A stretch of DNA of 64,000 nucleotides, from contig CM024766.1 of assembly GCA_014218235.1 (NCBI GenBank), forward strand, positions 73,955,207 through 74,019,206, written 5' to 3'. Made by a program: the position numbers and the translations under genes. This document shows, piece after piece, positions 1 to 12,540 of the stretch (the first letter of the stretch is position 1; each line of letters opens with the position of its first letter). The notes under the pieces are model-generated. The model was not told the origin of the DNA, did no database searches, and saw only the letters and a list, made by a program, of their open reading frames with translations. The DNA is from Colocasia esculenta. Its lineage: Eukaryota; Streptophyta; Magnoliopsida; Alismatales; Araceae.

Positions 1-1442
1 TTGGGTGCAAGTGGATCTTTAAGAGAAATATCGGTGCAGATGGACAGATCGACACTTATAAGGCAAGGTTGGTGGCAAAGGGGTATCGTCAAAGGCAAGG
101 AATTGACTATGACGAAACTTTCTCACCAGTTGCCATGATAAAGTCGATCAGAATTCTTCTCGCCATTGCTACATACTTTGACTACGAGATCTGGCAGATG
201 GATGTGAAAACTGCTTTCCTCAATGGAAACATTGAGGAAGAAGTGTATATGATACAGCCTGAGTGTTTTACATCCAAAGAGTGTACAGATAAAGTATGCA
301 AGCTTCAAAGGTCCATCTATGGATTGAAGCAAGCTTCTTATAGTTGGAACATAAGGTTTGATGATGCTATCAAATCTTATGACTTCATTAAGAATGAAGA
401 TGAACCATGTGTGTATAAGAAAATCAGTGGGAGTGCTATCACTTTTCTCATACTTTATGTTGATGACATCTTACTCATTGGGAATGATGTAGGGATGTTA
501 TTATCAGTAAAGGTTTGGTTGTCAAAGAACTTCTCCATGAAGGATTTGGGAGAAGAATCCTACGTATTGGGAATACGTATCTATAGAGATAGATCCAAGA
601 GGATGCTTGGCTTGACCCAATCAATGTACATAGATACCATTGTCAAAAGGTTTGGCATGGAAAATTCCAAGAGAGGTCTCATACCAATGAGACATGGGAT
701 TAATCTCTCTAAGGAGCAGTCTCCTAAGACTCCTGAAGAGAGGACAGTCATGGATAGAGTCCCCTATGCTTCGGCTATAGGGTCTATCATGTATGCCATG
801 CTATGTACAAGACCTAATGTGGCATTTGCTCTAAGTGTTACGAGCAGATATTAGGAAAATCCAGGTGAAACACACTGGATGATAGTGAAATGTATCCTTA
901 AGTACTTGAGAAGGACTAAGGATATATTTCTGGTTTATGGAGAAGGGGACTTGAAACTTCGGGCATACACTGACTCGAGTTTCTAGTCAGATCCAAATGA
1001 TAGCAAGTCTACATCTGGGTTTGTGTTCACCTTAAACGGAGGTGCAGTGAGTTGGAAGAGTTCCAAGCAAGAAACCACTGCAGACTCGACGACAGAAGCT
1101 GAGTACATTACTGCAGCTAAAGCCCCCAAGGAGGCAGTGTGGATGAAGAAGTTCATCACCGACCTTGGTGTGGTGCCGGGTGACTCTGATCCGATCCCAT
1201 TGCTGTGTGACAACAATGGGGCCATTGCACAAGCGAAAGATCCGCGGTCTCATCAGAAGTCAAAGCACATTCTGAGGCGATTTCACCTGATCAGGGAGAT
1301 TATCACTAGAGGAGATGTACTGGTGAAAAGAGTTCCTTCAGTTGACAACATTGCAGATCCACTGACGAAGCCTTTGACTCAAATTGTGTTTGAGCGCCAC
1401 CTAGAGTCTATGGGTCTAAGACATAAAGGTGATTGGCTTTAG
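1..1442 (+). pseudogene. Ty1/copia pol fragment (reverse transcriptase and RNase H), broken by two stops
   Basis: The frame is open from the window edge, so the polyprotein starts upstream. It encodes the C-terminal half of a copia polyprotein: the RT has the family motifs MDVKTAFLNG and IYGLKQAS, and the catalytic YVDD at 456-467. RNase H follows (about 960-1442), with TDSSF and the ETTADSTTEAEYI motif typical of Tork/Angela-like copia lineages. The RT copies element RNA into cDNA and RNase H removes the RNA strand, both in cytoplasmic particles. The frame is interrupted by TAG at 852-854, where related elements usually have Gln after SRY, and by TAG at 984-986 after TDSSF. There is no frameshift, so decay is by point mutation only. 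The true stop is TAG at 1440-1442, shortly before the polypurine tract and LTR. The family assignment is firm; the lineage is inferred. Confidence 0.9.
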
Positions 1443-1456
1443 TCCAAGAGGGAGAT
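1443..1456 (+). other. Polypurine tract of the copia element
   Basis: A purine-rich stretch (aagagggagat) lies between the pol stop and the TG that opens the LTR. This is where plus-strand cDNA priming occurs in copia elements. The position and composition are seen directly; the function is inferred from the family. Confidence 0.7.
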
Positions 1457-2959
1457 TGTTAGTTATGGGTGTCCTCAAGCCAATCATAACTTGTACAATC
1501 TTGTTCTTTGAAAATAATAATAAGGCTTTTATATTCATTATGTGTAATTCGTTTACCGTTTCATTCTGAAGTCCATGAATATACGCAATGGATGTTAATT
1601 ATGATGAGATCATAACAATGAGGTTAATATCCTTTAAACGTATATTCTTAATTGTTCCTAGTCGGAGGATATTCGAGAAGGACATCGAATATCCGGTTAG
1701 ACTAGTACAGGTTGCACCTGCTCATATGATGAGGGTGACTGGTCTCATAGTCACTTGTGTGGAGACACTAAGGTGAATCTGTAGGTGCTCATTGGAGAAT
1801 GAGTTCACTGAACTGATCCGTTATGAATCGCTGGATGGTAATGTTACCTAACTGTCAACCAGCTAGATTCATTGTCACAGTGGCGTGATTGGTCCTTAGA
1901 CCTGAGACACCAAGGACACCTTGTTGGTGGACTTCTAGGTTTTGACCTTGACTTATAGATCTCTAGCCATGGGGTCTTAATCAGTTAAGTGTTCGGATCT
2001 AGCGGAATACCTTCGAAGGTGATTGTATGGTCAACATGGGATCGCTCGCTCTCGGTAATAAGAGAGTGAATACTCTAGGGAAAGATGCCTGATAGTCCCT
2101 AGCCAGGGCAAGACTACTTATCAGAAAAGGAGTTTTCTGATAATGCTATGCGGCATCTAAACCAAGTGAGTGCGCACATTAGGGTTTGACAGTTGACCAT
2201 ACCCTAAGTGCACTCGAGAGCATTGTACGAGCGAAGGATTTTAGTCATGTGGTAAATGATGACAGAAAAAGGTTCCTTGATTGGGTTGCTGAACCCCAAT
2301 GCTTTTCAGGATCAAGTGGTGTTGCTTGGCACCCAACTTGATTGGAAGCCTGGTCAATTATCGTGAGACCATAATTGATTGTGTAATTAATAATATGAGA
2401 TATTATTAATTACAGTAAGTCAATAAAGAGTTATTGGGCTTAATGGGCTGAAAACTGGACTAGCACTTGGGCCTAGAGGGTCACACGTAATAGAGTTCCG
2501 AGCAGACTGGGCAGGATGGTCATTATAGACAATAACTGGGTTTTTGTGAAAAACCGCAGTGTCTATAAATATTAGCGGAGAGTCAAACCCTGGGCCAAGC
2601 TCCAGGCTCTCTCCTTGGCCGCCACCTCCTCTCTCTCTCCCTGGGCGCCCCCACCTTCTCTCTCTCCTCTCTCTGGCACATGGTAGAGTTGAGATCCGGG
2701 AGACGCGTGGAGAACGAGGAGATCCCGTCTGCGTCCGGAGCTCGCGTGGATACATCTAGAGGCCGGACACTTGAACGGCTTGAAGCACCAGTGCCTCCAG
2801 CGCTACCTCCTCCCCGGATTCGGGAGTTTCGCAACCCCGCAAAGGTAAAGATCGGATCTTCCTATGCGCGGGTTCTCCGTTTTGTTCGATTCCGACCACC
2901 GGCAACGATATCTACCTGAGGGAATCGCGTTTCCGCTGCGCTCTGATCGATTCCTTACA
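1457..2959 (+). repeat. 3' LTR of the copia element
   Basis: The LTR begins TGTTAGTTATGG right after the polypurine tract and most plausibly ends at ...CCTTACA (2959), about 1.5 kb. TGTTA/TTACA make imperfect terminal inverted repeats. A TATA box (TATAAATA, 2564-2571) is followed by a CT-rich leader, as in a transcribed LTR. Upstream of the TATA are TTATTGGGCTTAATGGGCT and TTGGGCC, which are TGGGCY (site II) motifs. The 5' LTR is outside the window, so the right boundary cannot be confirmed by comparison or by target duplication. Confidence 0.65.
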
Positions 2960-5196
2960 GTTAGAATGTGACGGGGTGAGCTATCGCGTTAAGAATGTGG
3001 TCTAGGTGTACGACACGATTTGGTTAAGTGAACATGCTAGGGTAATGGGCTGTGATTAAAATGCAGCATATCGGTCCACCACATTCTAGACGTGGTCACC
3101 AAGACCACCACATTCAAATGCAGAAAGTCCTTTCATGACACAAAGATAAAGAAACACTTAGATCTCAAGGTAAAGTGCATGAAAATTCACCAAACCGATC
3201 TTAAATCAAACTAACAAGCTTAGGAACATGAAGAAATAAGAAATTTGACATGAAGACATGCATTCAACAAGATTTAACATGATGAACAAGGCTTGGAATA
3301 ACATGAACAATTTAAAATTTGGATGCAAAATACTCTTTGTATGAATGATAAAAATTGGGAAAAATATGTGATTGTGTTTCTAATATGAAGATCAACCTAC
3401 ATAGAGATTTAATTAAATTTTACTTGAGATAATAACTATCTTTGGACAAATTTATGAAACTACGACAAAACAGGATGAACTAGTTGAAGAATGCATAAGA
3501 GCTTCTCCTCTCCACAAATTCCTCCTCCAATAGTCTTCCTTTCACATCTTAGAGAGTCTCCAAGGAGCAATTGGGTTGGTCATTAGGAGATTTGGAGTGT
3601 ATTTATATATATTACATTTTAAATTCCTAATACAACTCTAACTGCTCTTAATTCTGAGTTAATTTTTATCTCCCAACCTTCCAATCTCTAATTGAGTTGG
3701 GATAGACACGATAAAATATGGGTATCATGTTAGGGTAGTCATAGAACTCAAGTTTAGATAATTATGGTATTTATTTAAGTTTATTTTATCCATTTAATTA
3801 AAGAGATAATGGACATTCTAAATTTAATAATAATTTCTTATTATTTTATTATTCTAACTCTTATTTTGGCCCAATAATTTCATTATATATTATTAATTAA
3901 GTTTATTATCTATTTTTAATTATTGGGTTTTAATTTATCTCATTTATTCTTTAAATTTTAATTAATTATAATTATTTATTTAATTAAATTACTGGGTTGC
4001 TACACTTAGTGAGTACAATAACCACACTCATCAAAACAACAATAAATATTTTTCCTTCAAAATCTACTTCTTCTAGTTGAAGGACAGGAGAGACTTGACT
4101 GAGTGCACCGTGGGTTTGTCTACGTGTGTTTACTAGTTTTTTGAGGTTGCAAAATTGCTCGATAGTTTATTTTAATAGTAGAATCTCTATATTCTAAATA
4201 ATCGCCTATAGAAGTAAAATACTCACGAATATGAACAAAAAAACCGTACTAATAATATGCCAAATATCTCAATTATTTGAAACTTGTAAAAACCCTTGGG
4301 AAAAAAAAGGGTGGTGCATAAGTGCAACCGTGTGACGTATCAAGGCTATTTTTCACCATTCATAAATATCAGGAATATACATATAAATACAATATTTTAT
4401 AGGAGAATCTATATAAAAATACCATATATATATATATATTCACAGAATAATAGCCTCTTCCCCACCATGTGAATTTGACGATGCTAACTCCTCGCTTTAC
4501 AAAAAGATCTTCTACTAGAGAAATCCCAAAATGGTGGGGCGGAAAGGTGAAACGCTAGGCCGATTTGCTATGCATTTGCGAAATCAAATATCTTATGATT
4601 GGAGGGTGACCAATCATGACATAGCTAGCTAGCTATGTGGGCAAGGAGATGCATATTAATTGTGCTGATATACTCGAAAGACCACACAAGCCATCATCTC
4701 CAGGCATGATTGGAAACTCAAACAAAGCACTCAAAGAGGGAAAGAAATCAAAAAAATGTAAAAAAAAAAAAAAAAGGAGAAAGGAAACATGTACATCTGG
4801 CGCCCCCGAGGCCATCATGGAATTCAGAGAGGGGAGGGTACACACGCCCACCTGGTAAACTAAACTATTCTAAGGTGATGGTGGTGGTGGTACTACCTCA
4901 CTATAACCCTAGCACTGCAGTGACAGTGCTTGGGTCTTTGTCAATCTCCATCGGTGCCTCACACGTACCTCCCTCAACATAAATACAAGCCATGTCCATC
5001 CAAGCAACTCCATTGTAAGAAGAAAGACCCATATTCCAATTCCATACTGGTAATATCTCTCTCCTTCTCACGGAGACGGACATGGACACACAGAAAGAGA
5101 GGACAGTGGAGTCGGGGATAATTCGAAGCTCAAAATTTCAGCAACCAGTCATTGGGCAGCAATAAAATAACAAAAGAAGAGTCCCCATTGTGTGTG

Positions 5197-5228
<32 letters not shown>

Positions 5229-6933
5229 TAGTGATAGAAAGCAGAGGACAGTAAATTAAAAAATAATAATAAAAAGAGGGTCGAGCCTTCAATCCTACTC
5301 TCACACACACATATATATATATATAAATATAAATATATAAAGAAAACGTTGATAGTGATGAATCGTTCATTCAGATGAACCAGATCCCTATCGAGGGGCC
5401 CGAAATCACGGTCACGCCATGTGATATGGGGCTCCCCTCCGGCGCCCCCACCCCTCCTCCCTCTCCTCAATAAATGAGGAGTTCCCGCAGGTCTCTCCCC
5501 ACAAAACGTGTTCTGGTCAAAATTTATCTGCCAGAGGCGTCCAAACGGAATGAAAACAGTGGACCTGTGTGAGGGGGACTGGATAGAGATTAGTGTGTGT
5601 GTGTGAGAGAGAGACACCACACTACACACTTCACACTACAAACTAGAAAGAGACCAGAGAGAGAGAGAGAGAGAGAGATGGTTGGAAGGAGATTGACAAC
5701 TATGTGTGGACTGGGGAGAGAGAAGTTTTGAGTGAGTGCAGTGTTGGCGGTAGGGCTTCCCATCCTCGCTTGGCCAGCCCCTCACTTTGGGCATTCTCCT
5801 TTTTCTTTAGGGGGGTTAATACTAGAAAGCAAAGGGATATACTATTATATGGGGGCTGAAAGGGAGATGAGAGACTAAAGGGAAAGCTGGTGGAGGCCCC
5901 CACGAATCTTTGTGCACGATTTTAAGTGGGTTGCTTTTTTTTTATATAACAAAGAGTTTCTTTATGAATATCCATGTTGAAATATTATTGAGAAAGGGTG
6001 GTTGCATTTCCTCATTACATTTTTAATAGATTTTAGATTTTTATCATCGACCATTGTACTCTATTGATATATTATATCCACCTAATGAAAAGGCCAAAAT
6101 ACATTAGAAATTAATGCAGTAAATCTTTGTCAATATTATTCATGTACGAACTCATCCAACATTTGTATTTGTAGGTATACTCTTGTTACTACCAATACAA
6201 AATTTCCGATAAAAAGTGATGAATCTTGGTGTCTACGGTGTGTCGTCCTTCCAGAGAGATGTCAAGTATGACCTTTTCTATCACATAATTAATATTTTCA
6301 ATTAACATTTTAATAAGGATATGAAGGTAAAAAAAAATCTGTTTAGAAGTAAATTATCCAACTTAAATGTAATAGACGTTAAAATAATTCTAAAAATATA
6401 TTTGATGTATATTCTACACTTCTATCTCAACCAAGTTTAATAGGGCCTCCCAAACAAAATTTGTGGGCCTGTTAAATTGCATGAATTGTTATTTGATAGC
6501 ATAGTAGGATCGACTGTAATATACTATATTGTAGATGTTCAAATGAGTTTGGTCCAAATGAAGTTTTTTTTTAAAGATTCAATTTTTTTTTGAGATTTTT
6601 ATAACCCAATTCACATATTCTATGTATACCACATGATAACAATATTTAATAATTAAATAACATAATATCATTAAATATTAATAACACACGAAAATACATA
6701 TAATTTCAACTACTAGATCATCTACCTTGAAGTATCCTAGATCTATGTAAAAACTTGTTGTAAATGGTTCCTCACCATTGGAAACAAACTTTTACATCAT
6801 TATTATGCCTAAAATTAGTGTAAATAAAAAAACTTAAATTGACGGCAATCCGGATGCACCCTTGTGCCAACTGTAACTAGGCACCATGATTGTTCAAGCA
6901 CAGTCTAACACATTTATACAACTGATATGATAT
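2960..6933. other. AT-rich intergenic spacer, no gene seen
   Basis: No ORF with a recognisable domain or codon structure was found. The stretch is AT-rich from about 3100 to 4450 and from 5930 to 6930. Between 4600 and 5930 it is more mixed, with simple repeats: poly(A) at about 4760-4775, (CT)n at 5201-5228, (AT)n near 5311-5325 and (GA)n near 5658-5678. The 4600-5930 block looks like promoter or 5'-UTR-type sequence, but no coding exon follows before the retrotransposon at 6934. It could be the severed upstream region of a gene; this is only a guess. Confidence 0.5.
6929..6933. other. Target site duplication (left) of gypsy element A, GATAT
   Basis: GATAT immediately precedes the TGTGAGGG opening of the left LTR. 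The same five bases follow the right LTR at 21969-21973. A 5-bp duplication is the expected footprint of Ty3/gypsy integrase. Confidence 0.85.
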
Positions 6934-7732
6934 TGTGAGGGCGATTTCATGATCGGGCCGGAACCGAATGGGCCTACACTCAGAGGAAAGGGAAGACGGT
7001 CGCCGGTAGCGGGCGTAGGCCTGTAAAATCAGAATAGGATCAGGGGGCCCGGTTGAAGAACCGGGGAGAACCCTCCGATGCCTAAGTCAGTAGCGGACTT
7101 GAGAGGAAGGGAGTTCTCATGTGTGATGTCGTGGCTGGTGTAAGATTGCATGATTACGCGTACCTCTGCATGGCGCTGTACCTGAGCCTTTTATAGGCAT
7201 GTGCATTGGGGAGAAGGGATGAAACGTCCCGAGATCGTGCCCGAAAGACCGCGCCGGTTGGCACGTCGTCCGGGAAGTTACGCACCGGAGCGTCCGTTGG
7301 GGCGCTCGGTAGTTATTGCTTCTCTTGATCGTGGGGCGCGTGGCCCGCAGCCGTTATAACCGTCGTAGGATGTGAAACGACCTGCTAGGACGCCCTTGGC
7401 CATAGATCCCGAGCAGGTTGCCTGTATGGGGAGCCGGACCTGTCGTTTAGTAACCGCAGTGGGCGCTCGGTGTGACTGGTCCTGCAGTCCAGAACCCACG
7501 GGGGCCGCTCTGGGGCTGAAACCTGCTCCTCGAGCAGGTCTGCTTGGAGTGGGATTTGAACAGACCAAGGGGAGTCCGGGGACGGCCCTGCGCAGAGCAG
7601 GTATCCCTGGGGATGTTGGAAACGGATGTCCGAGGGCGCATGGTGTCTTAGGGAAAGGAGGAGCCCGTTCATTCTGCCATGGGCTATATGGGCCCAACAA
7701 AGGGGCTTAGGTGGCAAGAATCGACCACTACA
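6934..7732 (-). repeat. Left LTR (3' LTR in element orientation) of element A
   Basis: It is 799 bp long, begins TGTGAGGG and ends ACCACTACA on the plus strand, and closely matches 21182-21968. Internally on the minus strand the CTATAAAAGG box (about 7186-7198) is a good TATA candidate. Just outside the end, CTTGCCCCCCACGCC (7733-7747) is the complement of the element's polypurine tract. Confidence 0.9.
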
Positions 7733-8118
7733 CTTGCCCCCCACGCCATTGAGCCGGCTTGGGAACCGGGGCGCTCAAATGGCAGTAGGCCAATCGAACG
7801 TTCTTCCCGCATTAAATGCGATGGCGACCTCGGACGTGCGAACGGCGGTCGGCGCTGACGCTTCATACTATTTTCTTGAAAGTGGCGAAGGATTCATGAT
7901 GAAGGGGGGTACCGTGGCGAATCAGGAGCCTCTTGATATGCCCAAATGGTCACTCGGAAAGAGAGCGCTTGTAGCTTCTAGGGTTTCCCGCCGTCTCTTC
8001 CTTATAAGGAAGGGGAGAGACAAAGGCGGGGAACCACGCCTTCAAAAAATCCACTGCGACGAGCCTTTCTGCTGCCCAACCTCTCATGTTCCTCTGCTTC
8101 CTTCTTCGTCTTCGGCCA

Positions 8119-10637
8119 TGTCGCTGAAGGGTAAAGCTGTGGCTGGTGCCAGCGGCAGTGGCGGGGCACCGGGGGCACACGAATGAAGTACCGCTACTTC
8201 GACGGCCTTCGCGAGAGGTACCGCATCGGGCCGGAGTACGACATTGTGCTCGCATAGGAGGAGGAGCCTTATTGGCAGGAGAAGGCCGACTGTATAGCGA
8301 TGTCGCACGACATCCTAGAGGCAGGGTTCCGGCTGCCATTACCGGTGGTGGCGAGGGACCTGTTGAACACGTGGGGGATAGCCCCGATCCAACTGGCGCC
8401 AAATAGCTAGAGGACGATATGCGCTTTCTGCGTGTCGTGCAAGGTGCGGGACATCGAGCCTACCGCCAACCTCTTCCGGAGCCTGTTCACCCTAACAGCG
8501 TTGCCGGGGACGAGCCGGAGCTATACGAAGCACTGGCCGGATCGGATGAGGATAGAATTTTCTCCACGGTTTTCCAGCCACAAGGGGTGGACGCACCGGA
8601 TCCTCTTCTTCACGCGCAACGCAAAGGTGCCGGAGTGGGGGTTCCCTACGAGGGTGAAGGACCCGCGTAAGGATATCTATCCCTTCATGGGCAAGGATGA
8701 GGTGGCACTTTCAGAGCATCTCAGCAACATTTTTGTCGCGAAGGCGGAGGAGTAAATCACTGAGGCTCAGCTAGTCAAGCACGGGCTCAGCCGAGCATGA
8801 AGTAAGTGACTTTGGATCCTCTCTCCTTCTTCTGGTCTTCAGGAGTCACCTTTACTAACTTTTCTCTTCTTGTGCAGCTGCTAAGGAGCTGGAGGCGGGC
8901 ATGGATATGGAGGACATGGCCCTTTACACCGAGCAAATCACCGTCACAACGTATGTGGCGGTTGTAGGTGAGGAGCGCCCTCCTGATGCCGCCCAGGATC
9001 GTTCTGCCAAAATGCAGGATGCTGAAAGTTTGTAGGTCCCTGAAAAGGGGCCCGAAAAGATACGCCTGAAGAAGAAGGCCACAGAAAAGGTGGCCACGAG
9101 GACGATAGCCCACCCCCTGACCAGGCAGCGAGTAGCCGAGGCCGAGGGCGAAGAAGAAGCGGCGAGGGGCCATCTTCGCGGAAAAAAGAGGCGAAGGCTG
9201 GTGAAGGCTGCTCAGGCATCGGCTGATCAGGAGGCCGAGGAGGACGAGGACGTGGAGCCGCTGGTGAGGCGAAAGAGGTTGGAGGTCGCGGAGACGGCCA
9301 AACAGGGGACGGCAGGGGTCCCCCTTGGGTCTCGTCTCGATGTCGTTCTAAAGATGGCGGTCGAACTAGCCCTCGTCGTTGTAAGCGACGGGTCCGGAAG
9401 CTCCGATGGGGAGCAAGAGAGGGTGCCCACGCCGCCGGGCCCCAGCGGGGACCATGAAGAAGAGGCTGCTCGAATAGCAGCTTCAATCACCGAAGGTGCC
9501 GAGTAGGTCGCTGCTGGCGGTGATGTGGAAGCCTCCGCTCGAAAGGGTGGAGAGGCTGAAGAGTCCTCCTCCAGAGAGGAAGAGACTGAGGCCCCAGCAA
9601 GGGAGTCGACCTCGGGCCCCTTGCCCCCCAGCGGAGTCGTTGTGGAAGTAGCAACCACTTCGATCCCCGCCGGGGTTGAGGAGACCTTTGGTGCCGAGGA
9701 TGGGGGCATCCAGGGAGCGGACCGGACCTCGGAGGATGCCAGAATGGTAGTCCGGGACCGGGTTGTCGAGACTGCTGAAGCCGCGGGGGTTGCACTCGAG
9801 CATACTAGCGTTGGCGCCAATGTCAAGCAAACTGGCGCTGACTCCGAGGAGGACCGGATACCTCTTATCGAGGTGCTGAAAGGGAAGGTGCCCATGATCC
9901 CTTCAAGGGCAGCTCTGGAGGCTACGCTAGGGAGGCTAGAGGGCGATGCGCCAAGGCCCCTGCCAACGTGCCCAACGGCCTCCTACTTGGATAGGATGGC
10001 GCGGTGTCAGGATTTAAGTCCAGAGAAGACTCCCGAGGGCTCCGGCGCGGCCCACCACCCGAGGGACCACGTCGAGCAAGGTATAGACCATGGTGCCGAC
10101 ATTGGAGCGCTGATGGGAGAGATCACAAGCTCCCTAGGCACGCTGAGGGAGTTGGCCGAGCAGGCTCAACACCACAAATGCTTGTGGGAAGGTGTGCTTG
10201 CTTATGGCAAGAGGCTCGAGGCGGAGCACACGGTGGAGGAGACCGAGCTGAGGAAGAAGATCGAGGATCTCCGAGAAGCTCTTAGCGTCTCCAAGCTCAA
10301 CGCCGCCGTTGCACGCATGGAGAAGGAGGCACTTGCTCACATTCTCATAGATGCTGAGGAGCGGGCGGTGACCAAGTACAAGGCTAGTTCGAGCTTCAAG
10401 GAAGACTTGGAGCAATTCGGGGCCCGCTGCTACAAGGTAGGCCTCGAAGCTGGTGAGGAGCTCGGATGGAGGCTCGCAACAACCGAGCATGCCCAAGAAG
10501 CCTTCGAAGCAGCGGTGCGGGAGTGCCGTCGTCGAACAAATGATGCTCGCCTAGACGGAGTGCAATTCGCCCAGTTTCAGTCTGGGCGGATGCCTCCGGC
10601 CGACGATGGCGCCGGCGCCTCTGAGCAGATCCCCTGA
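8119..10637 (+). pseudogene. Antisense extra ORF (aORF) of element A, gypsy-type PF04195-like head with coiled-coil tail
   Basis: This ORF lies opposite to gag-pol beside the 3' LTR. The N-terminal part starts at ATG 8119 and shifts frame before ATG 8183. It resembles the 'putative gypsy type transposon' domain (PF04195, Transposase_28) found in plant TAT aORFs: GFRLPLPVVARDLL, APIQLAPNS, then a Lys/Trp-rich block ending near 8752. A short intron is predicted at 8802-8877 (GTAAGT donor, TGTGCAG acceptor, phase 1). The second exon (8878-10637) is Lys/Arg- then Glu-rich and ends in a long heptad-like helix (about 10130-10560). In-frame stops at 8255 (TAG), 8408 (TAG, where relatives have Trp), 8753 (TAA), 8798 (TGA), 9033 (TAG) and 9504 (TAG), plus the frameshift, show it is dead. 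The function of such aORFs is unknown. Confidence 0.7.
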
Positions 10638-10995
10638 TGTACTAGCCTCCTTTATCATCATTTTTGTAGCTCTGTCGGAGCGAGTTTGTACGCATTTGGA
10701 ATGTTAATAGATATCCCTTTTTGCAAATGGCTTCACTTTTTCTATCTCCTTCCCTTGATTTTGTTCCTGTTCGAATCGGAATTCGTTGGTTTATAAGCGT
10801 GGCATGTACTGCGCAGGTTAATCGAGAACCAAATTTGGGTTTTGACCAGGGGTGAATGCTGAACACTTATTCAACCCGGGGGGTCAACATATCCATTTGA
10901 AGTTGGAAAACTTTGAAGTATGGATAATTTCAAACGCCACCTCAGGCAGACCATAGGAACAGGGAGAAGAGAAGTAGGATGCCGAACAAAGGCTT
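10638..10995. other. Spacer between the two convergent gene sets of element A
   Basis: About 360 bp lies between the aORF stop (plus strand) and the integrase stop (minus strand), so both transcripts must terminate here. Only short AT-rich stretches are seen, with no recognisable domain. Confidence 0.5.
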
Positions 10996-12228
10996 TTATA
11001 GATAATAAGCCTTGAGATTAGATACATGCCAAGCCTTGGGTATGGCTCCGCCGCTAGGAGTAGCAAGCTTATAAGAACCTTTCCCGAGGACTTGCACGAC
11101 CTGATAAGGTTCTTCCCATTTAGGCACGAGCTTGCTGACGTCCCTTCGGGGGTCCGAAGCTGAGCAGCGTCGTAGAACCAAGTCGCCCACGCAGAAGCGT
11201 CTTTCCCGAACTCAAGCATTGTAGTACTGCGCGAGTCGTTGTTGATAGGAAACAAGACGAATGCTGGCGTCATTCTAACGTTCGCCGAGCATGTCAACGT
11301 TCTCCCGAAGAGCACGGTTGTTGGCGACTTCGTTGAAATGGGTTGTTCGAAGAGTGGGGAGAGCCACCTCCAAAGGCACCACAGCTTCCGAGCCGTATGC
11401 CAAGTGAAAAGGTGTTTCTCCCGTTGCCACTCGTGTTGTTGTTCGGTGGCACCAGAGCACATTGGGGAGCTCATCAATCCACGAACCTCCTGCGGCCTCA
11501 ACTCTTGTGCGGATCTCGTGCAGCAGTGTCCGGTTGGCATTTTCGACCAAACCGTTTGCCTGGGGATGCGCAACGGAGGTGAAGTGGTTGTAGATGCCGA
11601 GCTCGGCACACCTTTGCTTGAAAAAGGTGCTATCGAACTGTCTTCCGTTGTCGGAGGTGATAACCCTTGGAACTCCAAACCGGCAGAGGATGTTCTTCCA
11701 GACGAACTTCCATGCAGCCTGCTCGGTGATCGTGGCAACGGGTTCTGCTTCGATCCACTTGGTGAAGTAGTCGATAGCCACGAATAGGAACTTTTTCTGA
11801 CCTTGGGCCTCCGAAAAGGGGCCTAGGATGTCAATACCCCATCTGGCGAAAGGGCGAGGTTCAAACAGGCTGTGAAGCTATTCGGTAGGCTGATTAATGA
11901 GCTGCCCAAACTTCTGACATTCCGGACTCCTTCGAACAAAGGTCATGCAGTCCTTTTGCAATGAAGGCCACCAGAATCCTGCTCGAATGATGTTGCGTGC
12001 TAGCGTTCTGCCCCCCAAGTGGCTTCTGCACAGTCCTTCATGAACCTCTTCGGTGGCCGCAAGAGCCTCTTCAGGATTGAGGCACCATAGGAGAGGTCTT
12101 GAAAGAGACCGTCGGTACATCTTGCCTTCTATGAGGGTAAAACGCTGGGAGCGCATCCTGATCTTCCGAGCTTCGCCCTGCTCAGGCGGAAGCTCGCCTC
12201 GAAGTAGATAGGCCAGGAGAGGATCCAT
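10996..12228 (-). pseudogene. Integrase region of element A pol, broken
   Basis: Reading right to left: a zinc-binding H2C2 domain (11878-12228) with EVHEGLCRSH and FVRRSPECQKF; a DDE core (11275-11781) with AIDYFTKW, TSDNGRQF and NGLVENANRTLL; and a C-terminal segment (10996-11190) starting GDLVLRR and ending with a natural stop. Integrase joins the element cDNA to host DNA in the nucleus. In the zinc domain the first Cys of the CxxC pair is Ser, which should weaken metal binding. A TAG near 11878 separates the zinc domain from the core, and the core frame is lost before the C-terminal part. The region follows the RNase H in the usual gypsy order. Confidence 0.85.
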
Positions 12229-12540
12229 CTAGCTCGGAGCTGGTGGACCTACCTCGATGGCCGCGATGTCTACTTCGGTGCTTGGAGAGGCGAGCTCTTC
12301 AATGAATACGGAGTGAGAAGGGGCGATGTCACCTGAAGACGCCAGCTTGGCTAGTGCATCGGCACGCACGTTCTGCTCCCGCGGAACATGTATGACCTCG
12401 AAATAGAGGAGGCCCTCTGCTCGGCTCTTAACCTGCTAGAGGTATTAAGCCATGCGGGGTTCCCTTGCTTCGAACTACCCGTTCACCTAATTGGCCACCA
12501 ATTGAGAGTCGCTGAAGACCCTAAGCCGAAGGGCTCTGAG

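Noticed and set aside
4600..5940. A plant gene promoter with 5' leader
   Set aside because: CT and GA repeats and mixed composition suggest it, but no coding exon follows before the retrotransposon, so it is described only as spacer.
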